The position numbers were made by a program, and so were the translations under genes. From assembly GCA_002688015.1 (NCBI GenBank), contig NZBT01000011.1, forward strand, positions 1 through 59,921: a DNA stretch of 59,921 bases, in the 5' to 3' direction. The notes beneath the pieces were generated by a model. That model saw only the letters and a program-made list of their open reading frames with translations. It did no database searches and was not told the DNA's origin. The stretch comes from Candidatus Pacearchaeota archaeon (GTDB lineage Archaea; Nanobdellota; Nanobdellia; Pacearchaeales; GW2011-AR1). The stretch's first letter is position 1. Every line of letters starts with the position of its first letter. Below are positions 9,253 through 19,292 of the stretch, one piece after another.

Positions 9253-9504
9253 ATGACAGCAATAACATCGAGTAGAGTTTATGTAGGGAGAAGTCCTAAA
9301 TTAAATGACCCTCAGGGAGCTTCATCCGCAAGAGATGCATCATATATCTATCCAAGAAGAAGAAATCCTTTTATAATAAAAATAGATGAAAATGGGCCTC
9401 ACTGTTCTGGACATGTTACTGGAATGGGCTTTATCGAAGCTTATTGCACTTCCTGCCCAAGAAACGAACCAATTCTTGAAGTTAAAAACCTAAGAAGAGT
9501 CTAA
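9253..9504 (+). CDS. hypothetical protein
   Basis: 83-aa ORF directly after hisS. Confidence 0.5.
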   Translation: MTAITSSRVYVGRSPKLNDPQGASSARDASYIYPRRRNPFIIKIDENGPHCSGHVTGMGFIEAYCTSCPRNEPILEVKNLRRV

Positions 9505-10434
9505 CTCTCCAAGAGGATCCTTAAAATCACTACTCAAATTCTCTTCCCTTTCTTTCTCTTCATCAGTTAATTCCAAGTTTGCCTTCTCAATCTCAACTTC
9601 AACTTCTTTTCTCATAACTTCAAGCAAAGCTTTATTCTTTCTTTCATGTAAACTCTTAAGCCAAATCCAAATCTCTTCCAAATGCCCTTCCTGTTCCAAA
9701 AGAACACGGTGCTGATGATCTAAATGCAACAAAGGAACAAAAGTAGCCATTTTGTCTTTTCCTTTATGAAGTTCAACAAGCTCTGAGAATGCAAGTCTTT
9801 CTTCCCTCAAAGAAAAAGCATCTCTCAACTTAGAATAAATATCTTTAATCTGATCCCTTATATTAATTGTATTTTTTGGCATTACTGCTTGTGTCTCATA
9901 TTCTCTCTGTCTTTCAACAACAACTCTCTGAATTCTCCTTGTTTCTGTCTGAATTGCTTTCCCTAAAGAAGACATAAGCTCATGCAAAGAAACTTTCTTA
10001 AATCTGGGCAAAGGCGTTCTAGGAACTAATTCAGGAATCTCATCATCAAGCTCAATCCTTTCCTGACTGTATTTCTTCTCATCCTTTTTCCCAAAAAGAA
10101 TATCATCTAATGTCTGTATATCTTTACTAAGCAAAATCTCAGACTTAATCCTTAACAATAGAGAAGCAGCTAATAACACCTTGCTAGAAACAAAGAAATT
10201 AGCTTCTTCAAGCTCACGAACTTTCTCTAAATATTTTCCAGACAACAGAGAAAGATCAATATTCCAAGGATCGAGCTGCTCCGTATTAATCAAATCATAA
10301 ATAATCGCCTGCCAGCTCAGTTTCTCTGAAAACAGCAAATCTTGTACCTGCTCCTGTCCAACAGATCCAACACTCTTTTTCTCTCTCACCTCTTCCACTT
10401 CACTATTTGCCTCTCCCTTCTCCTCTTCTTCCAT
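9490..10434 (-). CDS. scpA: Segregation and condensation protein A
   Basis: SWQAIIYDLINTEQLDPWNIDLSLLSGKYL; LLAASLLLRIKSEILL. Confidence 0.9.
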   Translation of the reverse strand: MEEEEKGEANSEVEEVREKKSVGSVGQEQVQDLLFSEKLSWQAIIYDLINTEQLDPWNIDLSLLSGKYLEKVRELEEANFFVSSKVLLAASLLLRIKSEILLSKDIQTLDDILFGKKDEKKYSQERIELDDEIPELVPRTPLPRFKKVSLHELMSSLGKAIQTETRRIQRVVVERQREYETQAVMPKNTINIRDQIKDIYSKLRDAFSLREERLAFSELVELHKGKDKMATFVPLLHLDHQHRVLLEQEGHLEEIWIWLKSLHERKNKALLEVMRKEVEVEIEKANLELTDEEKEREENLSSDFKDPLGELDSS

Positions 10435-10599
10435 TCCCTGTCAAAAACCACAGGATTTATATTACTTTCTTCTCTCAATTAAACGAACCGAAAACCCTAT
10501 ATATCCTCATAACTCCTAAGGAAAGGCGAAACAATGATGTTCCCATTAAGAAGTTACAACAAACCGAAAACTTTAAATACTTATTCGCCTCTCATATAC

Positions 10600-10680
10600 T
10601 ATCACCTCTTTTTGCCCGGGAGAGGACGTTATATCCTTCTATTTTTAGCTCGGATGTAACCTCCTCTTCAAGGGTTATAA
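10600..10680 (+). ncRNA. candidate structured ncRNA (about 20-bp hairpin)
   Basis: TATA-like CTTTAAATA at 10571-10579; stem 10615-10636 / 10652-10674 with one mismatch and a small bulge. Confidence 0.4.
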
Positions 10681-10815
10681 TTAAGTAAATTAAACTGATC
10701 TAGAATTTAGCACTGATTTACTTAACAATATTAATCAAATAGCTTTTTATACTTTCTACTTTATCTGATATTAGAACAAACAGTTTAAATTTAAAATGAA
10801 AAAAAAGGGTATCTA

Positions 10816-11781
10816 TTGGTTTTCTTCTTCATAGGAGCTTATCTTTTTTCATATTTTCTCTATACTTTCGGTGTTGATTCTGTTAAATTAATAATAGAAA
10901 ATTTTAATTTAACCTATCTTTCAATATTTTTAGCATTAACCCTGATAGGATTCGTTCCGCTAGTTTGGAGATGGCAAGTAATTCTAAAGGCTTATAATAT
11001 TAAAGGAAGATTTTGGACATTGTTAAGAAATACTATGGCAGGATATGCTGTTAGCTATACAACGCCCGTATCAAGAATGGGAGGAGAACCTGTAAGGATT
11101 TTTATGCTCAAAAAAGAATTAGGAGTTAATTATAAAACTGGTAGCACAACAGTCTTAATTGACAGATATATGGAACTCCTTGGAACAGCTGCATATTCTA
11201 TAATGGCCTTGATTGTTCTTATACTATCACCTTCAATACCTTTAATCTTCAAAATAGTCTTTGGAATAGTAAACTTAATAGCAGTTCCAATAATTCTCCT
11301 AATGTTATATAGATTTATGAAAAATAAAGGAATTTTTATTATGCTCTATGATTTTCTAAGACTCTACAAGATAAAAAAATGGAAGAAATTTAGAAGTCAA
11401 TTAGGTAAAGTTGATATTCTGCTTGCTGGTTTCTTTGTAAATCATAAGAAAGAATTTTCTCTTAGTTTATTACTCTATATGGTCTCTGGACTTCTATGGC
11501 TACTAGAATTTAAATTTCTCCTCTTAAGTTTTGGTATTCAGACTTCTATCACTGACTTAATCCTTGTTTCAACAGTCATAGGACTTATAAATTTCATCCC
11601 CGTCCCAGCCCATCTTGGATTCTTAGAAGCAGGACAGACAGGACTTTTCCAAGCCTTAAGAGGAGACAGCAGTATAGGATTTGCTCTCACTCTTCTGCTC
11701 AGAGCAAGATATATAATATTAGTAGCAATTGGTTATCTTTTCGTTGCACACTTTAGCCTAAGAGAGTATTTGAAGAAATAA
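10816..11781 (+). CDS. Flippase-like (UPF0104/LPG synthase TM region family) membrane protein; start may be frameshifted ATG at 10796
   Basis: Multiple TM segments; RMGGEPVRIFMLKKELG, PVPAHLGFLEAGQTGLF motifs. Confidence 0.8.
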   Translation: MVFFFIGAYLFSYFLYTFGVDSVKLIIENFNLTYLSIFLALTLIGFVPLVWRWQVILKAYNIKGRFWTLLRNTMAGYAVSYTTPVSRMGGEPVRIFMLKKELGVNYKTGSTTVLIDRYMELLGTAAYSIMALIVLILSPSIPLIFKIVFGIVNLIAVPIILLMLYRFMKNKGIFIMLYDFLRLYKIKKWKKFRSQLGKVDILLAGFFVNHKKEFSLSLLLYMVSGLLWLLEFKFLLLSFGIQTSITDLILVSTVIGLINFIPVPAHLGFLEAGQTGLFQALRGDSSIGFALTLLLRARYIILVAIGYLFVAHFSLREYLKK

Positions 11782-11866
11782 TTCTTTTTTACACTGTTAA
11801 TCTTACTACTATTTTAAATGAAAATTCTACTACTTGATTTAAATACAATCTCTGAGCAAAAGTTTA

Positions 11867-12163
11867 ATGAAGAAATACATTCCAACGGCTTTAATGGCTC
11901 TTCCAATTGTTCTATCAACTCTTAGTGGCTGTGCATCAGATGGAAGAATACCAACTCAAAGAGAAATAACAAGAGCGGAATCAGTTTTAAAAAATAGATG
12001 GACTTCACTGGCAGGATTATTAGGTATATTTTCTGGAAGACTGCCTGAATATGACTCTCATCCTTCAGAACAAATTCCTCATAATTATACAACAAAAGAC
12101 CCTGAAGCATCAGCAATATTAAGTGGATACAGATTAAAAGACAGATTAGCAAGAACAAAGTAA
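11867..12163 (+). CDS. putative lipoprotein
   Basis: Signal peptide with STLSGC lipobox-like motif. Confidence 0.6.
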   Translation: MKKYIPTALMALPIVLSTLSGCASDGRIPTQREITRAESVLKNRWTSLAGLLGIFSGRLPEYDSHPSEQIPHNYTTKDPEASAILSGYRLKDRLARTK

Positions 12164-12208
12164 TTATTCAAAGCAACACCTTTTATACTTAATTTTCCTC
12201 CATTTCTC

Positions 12209-12478
12209 ATGGGAGAAAGACTTGAAGCATTGATGAGGATTGTTGTTGCAATTATAACAGGAATTATATTAGGTGTTTGGAAAATCTTAATACAACTATT
12301 CTTTATAATCAATTTCATTTGGACATTGATATCTGGAAAGAGAATAAAAGAACTAGCAACTTTATCTGAAATCTGGAACACTCAATGGTATGTATTCATA
12401 AGATATATAAATTTTGTAACAAACGAGAGGCCTTTCCCATTCAAGCCTTTAACTAAGAGTTTTAGTAAGTTTAAGTAA
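12209..12478 (+). CDS. DUF4389-like membrane protein
   Basis: Two TM segments and a W..Y....TNERPPF-like C-terminus. Confidence 0.6.
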   Translation: MGERLEALMRIVVAIITGIILGVWKILIQLFFIINFIWTLISGKRIKELATLSEIWNTQWYVFIRYINFVTNERPFPFKPLTKSFSKFK

Positions 12479-12480
12479 AA

Positions 12481-12735
12481 TTATTTCTTTTCTTCAACTT
12501 TCTCTTCAGTCTTATCAGTCTTTCCAACAAACTCAGTATAATGACATTTCCCACAATAAACTCTTGTCTTATGATCAGCTAAAAATGTCCCAGGCCCGCA
12601 TCTCGGACAATGTCTTGTCTTCTTCAACTTGTCCCCATCTAAAGTATAATGCTTATATCTCTTACTTGTTAACTTATTCTTATGTTCTTTCTTTCCTTTC
12701 TTATCTCCCTTTGCTCCGCCTTTCTGTGTTGCCAT
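12481..12735 (-). CDS. rps27ae: 30S ribosomal protein S27ae
   Basis: RHCPRCGPGTFLADHKTRVYCGKCHYTEF zinc ribbon. Confidence 0.95.
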   Translation of the reverse strand: MATQKGGAKGDKKGKKEHKNKLTSKRYKHYTLDGDKLKKTRHCPRCGPGTFLADHKTRVYCGKCHYTEFVGKTDKTEEKVEEKK

Positions 12736-12736
12736 T

Positions 12737-13129
12737 TTATGATGCTGCCTCCACAGGTTTCTCTTCTACTTTTTCTTCTTTAGATTCTTCTTTCTTTTCC
12801 TCTGGCTTTGCTTCTTCTACTTTTTCCTCAACAGGCTTTTCCTCAACCTTAGCTTCTTCAGCTGGAGCTTCTTCCTTCTTCTCAACTTGCTTACCCTCCA
12901 ACTTCTCCAAATCTTCTTTAGAATCATAAATCATTGCATCAACAACAAAATCGTGTCTACCAAATTCAGATTTAACATTTTTAACAATCACAGTATCTTC
13001 AGGAACTTTAAACTGTTTGACAATAATCTCTTTAGAACTCTTAAATCCTGGATTACTCTCACTCTCAACAACTATCTCAATTTCCCTTCTTTTCAATAAC
13101 TTATTTTCAAAATCATTAACTGTTTCCAT
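12737..13129 (-). CDS. rps24e: 30S ribosomal protein S24e with E/K/A/P-rich tail
   Basis: Start METVNDFENKLLKRREIEIVVE preferred over 13165; low-complexity acidic C-terminus. Confidence 0.9.
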   Translation of the reverse strand: METVNDFENKLLKRREIEIVVESESNPGFKSSKEIIVKQFKVPEDTVIVKNVKSEFGRHDFVVDAMIYDSKEDLEKLEGKQVEKKEEAPAEEAKVEEKPVEEKVEEAKPEEKKEESKEEKVEEKPVEAAS

Positions 13130-13130
13130 A

Positions 13131-13319
13131 TTATCTAAACTTAATTCCGTAAACTCCCTTTTCAATTATTTCAAGATTCTTAGCTATCTCTCCTTCTCCA
13201 ACATCATCTATCTTTATATTCAAAACTACAACTTTTCCTCTAAGTCTTTCAATTTCTTCTTTAGAAACTCCTGGAACTTTCTTTCCATTCAATTCTTCAA
13301 TTTTAACTGCTCTTTTCAT
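13131..13319 (-). CDS. hypothetical protein between rpoE1 and rps24e
   Basis: 62-aa ORF MKRAVKIEELNGKKVPGVSKEEIERLRGKVVVLNIKID...; abuts preferred S24e start. Confidence 0.6.
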   Translation of the reverse strand: MKRAVKIEELNGKKVPGVSKEEIERLRGKVVVLNIKIDDVGEGEIAKNLEIIEKGVYGIKFR

Positions 13320-13930
13320 TTTTCTCTCTTTCCTCCAGATTTTCCTTTTTCAGATTTCTCAGCCCTCTTAGCTGCAGCCTTAGATGCGACTTCCATTTTC
13401 TTCTTATCTTCATCAAGCCATTGCAACTTTCCTAATCCTGGTTGTCTCATTGTTAAACCAATCTTGGGAGAGTCTCCTTTGAACGAAATCGCAACAATTC
13501 TTGCAAGACAAGTATCCTTTTTAGCCAGTGTTCTCTTACTGCTTTTTCCAGACAGTGTTCCAGCTTTATTCAAAGAAACAAAATCTTCCATTGTCTGAGA
13601 AATATGAATCATCCCTTGCGTTGCTCCCATATCAATAAAAGCTCCAAAATTCGCAATCTCTGCTATTGTTCCGTAAATAAGCTCATGAAGCTCAGGCTTC
13701 CAAGTCAATAATTTAAATTGACTCTTATGAAATACAGCTCCATCCCCAGGAATTATAACTCCCTCTTCCATATCTCCAATACTTACCACAGAAATAACAA
13801 ATCCTAACTCCTTATCAATTGAATTAACATAACTCTCGTTAAGCTGGTTCTCTATAGCTTCCTTCGTAGGCAAACCAAAGTGCTTTGGTTCAACTCTAAC
13901 ATGATCCTCAACATCCATCAAATAAAACAT
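13316..13930 (-). CDS. rpoE1: DNA-directed RNA polymerase subunit E' (Rpo7/RpoE1)
   Basis: Rpo7-like N-term plus S1 domain IAEIANFGAFIDMGATQGMIHIS. Confidence 0.93.
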   Translation of the reverse strand: MFYLMDVEDHVRVEPKHFGLPTKEAIENQLNESYVNSIDKELGFVISVVSIGDMEEGVIIPGDGAVFHKSQFKLLTWKPELHELIYGTIAEIANFGAFIDMGATQGMIHISQTMEDFVSLNKAGTLSGKSSKRTLAKKDTCLARIVAISFKGDSPKIGLTMRQPGLGKLQWLDEDKKKMEVASKAAAKRAEKSEKGKSGGKREK

Positions 13931-13991
13931 TTATCTCTCCGTTACTTAACATGTTTATGTGAGAAAAAATCGGTTTTTAAACCTTTGGCTA

Positions 13992-14426
13992 TTATCTCAA
14001 AAAAGAAAAAAGACCTTTAGATTCCTCTTCCTGTCCAGCAGGAACAATTCCCAGAACAGATTCACCTATTTTCCTCAATCTTCTAACTTCTTCTTTTTCT
14101 GTAACAAAAGAACCCCCAAAACACATTCTCAATTTTCCTTCTGAATCATAGAGAAGAGTCTGTTCTCCTTCTCTACCTCTCTTAGTAACACATATTTTGT
14201 CTACTGTATTATCTTTTCCAAGATCATATGCAACAATACTAGTATATTCAGTACTAAAACTCAAGGGAGTTAGTTTAGCACGAACATCAACAGTCCCATA
14301 TCTTTCACTCTCACTCAAATTAATACTATAATCACCATACATCGCAACATTATCTGAACTAGCACAACCTCCAACTAAACTACTCACAAAAAATGTTCCA
14401 GCCAATAAACTATTTCTCCAATCCAT
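13992..14426 (-). CDS. putative lipoprotein
   Basis: Signal peptide with SLVGGC lipobox-like motif. Confidence 0.6.
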   Translation of the reverse strand: MDWRNSLLAGTFFVSSLVGGCASSDNVAMYGDYSINLSESERYGTVDVRAKLTPLSFSTEYTSIVAYDLGKDNTVDKICVTKRGREGEQTLLYDSEGKLRMCFGGSFVTEKEEVRRLRKIGESVLGIVPAGQEEESKGLFSFLR

Positions 14427-14473
14427 AGAAACTTTTCTCTTATGATATATTTAAACATTTATCTACTTCAAAA

Positions 14474-17400
14474 CTACAATCCATAAACATACTCACTGCA
14501 GAACTCACAATTCTTTTCAATCGGGCAAGGCTTAAATCTTTCTCTAAAGGCATTTTGGATCTTATGAGCCGTCTGAATAAGATCAGACTCTATTTCATAA
14601 ATATTGAATCCCTGCATTCTACTACTGCTTGTACACGTAGCATTCCCTTTGTCATCCAATTCAAACTCAAGAGGTTTATCAAGCCTTAGCATATCCAAAG
14701 TAATCCTTTTGACATTTCCTAATTGTCCTGCAGCAAGAGCATAATATCCCAACTGCCAATTCCTCGCTTTTCCTGCAACTTGACTTTTATTTGTCTTATA
14801 ATCAACAATTTCAATTTCCCCATTCTCATCAAAATCAATTCTATCTGCAAACCCAATAAAACTCAAATCTCCTAATTTTGTATTCAACACTTGCTCTGTC
14901 TTACTTTTCTGAGAATACTTGTTCTTATTCCTCTCATAAAAAACTTTAATCAAATGCTCTGCTTCTTCCAAATCCACAGATTCCCAATCATGTTCTAAAT
15001 TTTTCTGCTTTGCATAATCAAGAAAACTTTTTAAATCAGAAAAATTAAGTTTGACTCCCTTCTCCAAGACAGAATGAACAAAACTCCCTAATCTAATTGC
15101 TTCCCAATTTACAATCTTTTCGTCAGGCATATTATATCTATATTTATACTCGTATTTTTTCTGACAATCATCAAACAACAAAAGTGCAGAAGGAGAAAAC
15201 CTAATTTCTGTAACATCTTTATTCATACCATTAACTTCTCCTGCCTTCTGTAAAAGTTCTGTAAATGTTCCTTCAAAATCCCTTGATCTCAAAGCTCTAT
15301 GAATATCCAATCCAGTTTTAACTTCTAACTTGGGCTCCATAAATTTCTCTTCTGAATCAACACTAAAATCTATATCTGAATTTTCCTTAAACTTAATCTC
15401 ATCTAAAAATTGACTTGGATAATGTTTCTTTCCCCCATAGTTTCCAGAATAAGTCAAAATTAAATTATTCTTCGCCCTTGTAAATGCAACATAAGCTAAC
15501 CTTCTCTCCTCATAAAGCTGATGCTTCCTCTCATATTCTTCTATAACATTCTCCCTCTCCTCTTCATTTAACTCATTAATGAAAGAAAGTTCTGGATTCA
15601 ATTCATTTGGAATCAAAGCATTATTTGAATACTTCATCATTGGAAATCTTTTCTGAGCCATTGAAGTTACTATTACTGTTTTATATTCCAACCCTTTAGT
15701 ACTATGGCTCGTCATTAATCTCACACCATGCTTTTCCAACTCACTTGCTTCTATATCAATACCTAAACTCCCCACAATATCTAAATAATGTATAAATTCT
15801 GTCAATCCGGAGCCCTGTAATTCTCTCTGCTCCTTAGAAAGATCATAAAACTTATTCAAATTCAATGTAATTTCCTTCTCTTCCTTAGATCTATTACTAT
15901 TAATCATTCCAGAAATTCTATAAATTTCTTTAACTAAAACCTCAACATCTTTTTCCACAAGAGGCAACATCATCATAATTCTCTCAATAAGAATTTTCAT
16001 ATGCATTTTCCCATTCTGTGACAAATCAAGATTCTCCAATTCATTCAACAACTTCACACTCAAACAATCCTCAGATCTATTTTCTTTAATAAATTTCCCA
16101 ACTTTAATTAAATCACTTTCAGAAAATCCCATCCTATAAACTAAATCCCACCAGGACTGTTCTCCTCCCCTACCTTTACTCTTCAACTTATCCAAAATAC
16201 CAAGATAATCAACAACTTGCTTTATCTCATCTTTTCCTAATAAGCTCCCTTTAGAAACAGAACAATAATCAATTCCTTTCATGTCTAAGAAAGACTTAAT
16301 GATTCTTCCTTGCTGGTGTGTTCTAAACAGAATACATATCTCTTCTTCTTCTGTTCCTTTAGCAATCTCCCTTTCCACAAGTTCCGCAACTTTCCTTGCT
16401 TCTTCTTTTCCATCTCTCAACTCATAAACTTCTATTTTCTCTCCTTCCCTATCTTCAAAATTCTTAACTTCAAAACAATCTTCAGGATCCTCATAATTAT
16501 TCAAAATCAAATTATGTGCCGCCTTCAATATCTTATTTGCAGAACGAAAACTCCTATCTAAATTGAATACTTCCCTCCCAGAAACATCAAAAGCTTTCTT
16601 AAATTCATTAAAATTCTCTTTGTATGCTCCCCTAAATCTATAGATACTCTGATTTAAATCTCCAACAACTGTTACATTCCTCTTTCCAGCCAAAGCAGTT
16701 AACAAATCAAGTTGAACCTTATTAGTATCCTGAAATTCATCAACAATAATATAATCATAATCTTCACTTATTTCCCTGTGCTTCTGCAATAACTCAAGGG
16801 CTTTATTGTTCAAATCGGAATAATCTTGATATCCTTTAATTTTCTTTATCTTCTCATATCCTTTCCAAGCAGAAATAAACTTCCTCAAATCAATAATTTT
16901 CCCAATATCATCAATCTCTTTCATCAAATCACTTTTATTAGTTCTTACATCCTTGCTAGACTTAAAGTTACTCAAATGCATTGTTTGTAATTCAAACTGC
17001 AAACTTTCCAATCTTTTTTCCAAATCCGTAGATTCAAATTTCTTCTCCTTATCTTGTAAGTATTTCTCTAAATCTTCTATCTTGACTCCAAGATCTTTAG
17101 CAGTTCCAATACTTGCAACATATCTATGACAGTAATAAGGTTGAATCTTAAAATTAGAGTGTAAAACAACTTTAGCACTATCGGGATCTAACACTCTAAA
17201 ATCCTTAGAAACATCGACCTTCTCCCCATGCTTCCTCAACAAATCAGCAGAAAAAGCATGAAAAGTCTTTATTATTGGCTCTTTCTCTTCTTCTAAATTA
17301 ATTGCCCTTCTAACTCTCATTAACAATTCATTAGCAGCCTCATTTGAAAATGTAATACAAACAATTTTTTCAGGAGAATATATCTTATTCTTAATAAGAT

Positions 17401-17500
17401 ACTTTATTTTCTCTATGAGCGTGTATGTCTTCCCTGTTCCAGCTCCAGCAAGAATCACACTCACACCTTCGCTTTTTTCAATAGCCCCCTTATCAACCAT
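14474..17500 (-). CDS. UvrD/Rep-type helicase fused to RecB-like PD-(D/E)XK nuclease
   Basis: AGAGTGKTYTLIEKI, DEFQDTNKVQ, VAFTRAKNNLILTYS; nuclease GFADRIDFDENGEIEIVDYKTNK; Cys cluster CPIEKNCEFC. Confidence 0.9.
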   Translation of the reverse strand: MVDKGAIEKSEGVSVILAGAGTGKTYTLIEKIKYLIKNKIYSPEKIVCITFSNEAANELLMRVRRAINLEEEKEPIIKTFHAFSADLLRKHGEKVDVSKDFRVLDPDSAKVVLHSNFKIQPYYCHRYVASIGTAKDLGVKIEDLEKYLQDKEKKFESTDLEKRLESLQFELQTMHLSNFKSSKDVRTNKSDLMKEIDDIGKIIDLRKFISAWKGYEKIKKIKGYQDYSDLNNKALELLQKHREISEDYDYIIVDEFQDTNKVQLDLLTALAGKRNVTVVGDLNQSIYRFRGAYKENFNEFKKAFDVSGREVFNLDRSFRSANKILKAAHNLILNNYEDPEDCFEVKNFEDREGEKIEVYELRDGKEEARKVAELVEREIAKGTEEEEICILFRTHQQGRIIKSFLDMKGIDYCSVSKGSLLGKDEIKQVVDYLGILDKLKSKGRGGEQSWWDLVYRMGFSESDLIKVGKFIKENRSEDCLSVKLLNELENLDLSQNGKMHMKILIERIMMMLPLVEKDVEVLVKEIYRISGMINSNRSKEEKEITLNLNKFYDLSKEQRELQGSGLTEFIHYLDIVGSLGIDIEASELEKHGVRLMTSHSTKGLEYKTVIVTSMAQKRFPMMKYSNNALIPNELNPELSFINELNEEERENVIEEYERKHQLYEERRLAYVAFTRAKNNLILTYSGNYGGKKHYPSQFLDEIKFKENSDIDFSVDSEEKFMEPKLEVKTGLDIHRALRSRDFEGTFTELLQKAGEVNGMNKDVTEIRFSPSALLLFDDCQKKYEYKYRYNMPDEKIVNWEAIRLGSFVHSVLEKGVKLNFSDLKSFLDYAKQKNLEHDWESVDLEEAEHLIKVFYERNKNKYSQKSKTEQVLNTKLGDLSFIGFADRIDFDENGEIEIVDYKTNKSQVAGKARNWQLGYYALAAGQLGNVKRITLDMLRLDKPLEFELDDKGNATCTSSSRMQGFNIYEIESDLIQTAHKIQNAFRERFKPCPIEKNCEFCSEYVYGL

Positions 17501-17534
17501 TAATGCCTATAAAATCAGGATGTTATAAATATTA

Positions 17535-18743
17535 TTATAATACTTCTCCCCAACCAATCAATCTCCAATGTGAATTAATATTCCTCGCAATTCCAACATT
17601 ATCTCCTTTGAAAACAATAGCGGGAACTTTCAAATTCATTTCTAACTCAGCTCCCTTCAAACGCTTAACATTTCCCCCAGTAGTCTCTGTATTAATAGAA
17701 AGCATAAGTGTTTCCGAAGCCTTAATAGGATCAACAGCAACATGCCCTCCAACTCCATAAATTTCTTCAAATAATTCAAATTTCAACTTTATTTCAGAAG
17801 AAAGGTCAGGTAACTTTCCAGAAAGAGAAACAACATTCCCAGAGAGAATATCTCTTGCTCCCAAAGCCATATCCAATTCTGTTTCAATTCCTGCACTTCC
17901 CCCGGGGCCTAAAGTAGAAACTTTTTGACTCCCTAAAAATAATCCAACAACTTTTGTCTTAACAGTTTCATATCTTACTTTGTTCGCCTCCTTCACAACT
18001 CTTCCAGGCTTAATCTCAATCTCATCTCCAACCTTTAGTTTCCCACATTTCAATGTCCCTCCTAAAACAGCCCCACTTAGCTTTTCCACTTCTGTTCCAG
18101 GCTTATTAACATCGAAACTCCTAGCAACTATAAAAACAGGATCACAATCCAATTTCCTTTCAATTAAAGAAAGATTAACAATTGATTTCAAAACTTCAGA
18201 AATATTAACTCCTTGCTGAGCACTCACAGGAATAATTGGAATCTCCCCAGTCCCATAATTTTTTTTCAAAAGTTCTAATATATCATTATGGTTCTTTTCT
18301 GCTTCCTTTTTATCCACAAGGTCAATTTTATTCTGAACGACAATCAACTGCTTAACTCCTTTTGCTTTCAAAGCCATTAAATGTTCTCTAGTCTGTGGCT
18401 TTATTCCCTCATTAGCTGCAATAACAAGAACAGCTGCATCAACCATTGCAGCTCCAGAAAGCATTGTAGCCATTAACATCTCATGTCCAGGAGCATCAAC
18501 AAAACTCACATGCTTCACAGATTTCCCTTCTCCAGAAATGTTATACTCTCCCTTATCTTCATAAATAACAGCATCAGCATATCCAAGCTTAATTGTAATC
18601 CCTCTCTTCAATTCCTCACTATGCTGGCTTGCCCATTTCCCACTTAGTCTCTCTAATAATGTCGTCTTACCATGATCAATATGTCCAACTATAACTACAT
18701 TAATCCCTTCAAGTTTTTCATAATTTATTTTCTTCTCTGCCAT
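17535..18743 (-). CDS. eif2g: Translation initiation factor aIF2 gamma
   Basis: VIVGHIDHGKTTL, DAPGHEMLMATMLSGAAMVD, NKIDLV. Confidence 0.95.
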   Translation of the reverse strand: MAEKKINYEKLEGINVVIVGHIDHGKTTLLERLSGKWASQHSEELKRGITIKLGYADAVIYEDKGEYNISGEGKSVKHVSFVDAPGHEMLMATMLSGAAMVDAAVLVIAANEGIKPQTREHLMALKAKGVKQLIVVQNKIDLVDKKEAEKNHNDILELLKKNYGTGEIPIIPVSAQQGVNISEVLKSIVNLSLIERKLDCDPVFIVARSFDVNKPGTEVEKLSGAVLGGTLKCGKLKVGDEIEIKPGRVVKEANKVRYETVKTKVVGLFLGSQKVSTLGPGGSAGIETELDMALGARDILSGNVVSLSGKLPDLSSEIKLKFELFEEIYGVGGHVAVDPIKASETLMLSINTETTGGNVKRLKGAELEMNLKVPAIVFKGDNVGIARNINSHWRLIGWGEVL

Positions 18744-18794
18744 TCATTTCTCAAGAAAAAACACTCTTTTAAGTCTTCTGTTTAGTAAATAATA

Positions 18795-19190
18795 TCAAAA
18801 CTCTGGCGCCTCAAAAGGCCCATACAAATCTCCAGGAAATCCTGGAAACTCCCACACATAATATTCAGAAGAACAACTAATAACATAAACAGTCATCCAA
18901 CCCCCAACTATTTCTGGATCTGAAGGACCCTCATACGAATACTCTATAACCACAGCTCGCAAAGCATTACGACAAGACCATACATTTTCTTCAGAATTAT
19001 AAAACAAAGTCTCAGATTCATTCGTTAAGAAACCTTTATAACTTCCATCAGCAACTTTAGGATACATTTGTTCTAATGTGAGATCCTCATAATCCAAAAC
19101 TCCACCAACAGGATGACTCCTAACCCAAAAAAATATCCCTGCCAAAACTAACAAAATCACAATAATTCCAATAATAATTCCCTTCTTCAT
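18795..19190 (-). CDS. membrane-anchored hypothetical protein
   Basis: N-terminal TM, 131 aa. Confidence 0.55.
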   Translation of the reverse strand: MKKGIIIGIIVILLVLAGIFFWVRSHPVGGVLDYEDLTLEQMYPKVADGSYKGFLTNESETLFYNSEENVWSCRNALRAVVIEYSYEGPSDPEIVGGWMTVYVISCSSEYYVWEFPGFPGDLYGPFEAPEF

Positions 19191-19292
19191 ATCTAAACAA
19201 GAAAAAAGAACCTTATAAACTAGACGATGGATTCAAGTAGAATAGAACTTATCAAGCTAACATTTTGATTCTGTCTCTTCTTTTAAAATTAT

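Noticed and set aside
12564-13598. Ser/Phe-rich plus-strand ORFs
   Set aside because: Antisense of ribosomal protein and rpoE1 genes
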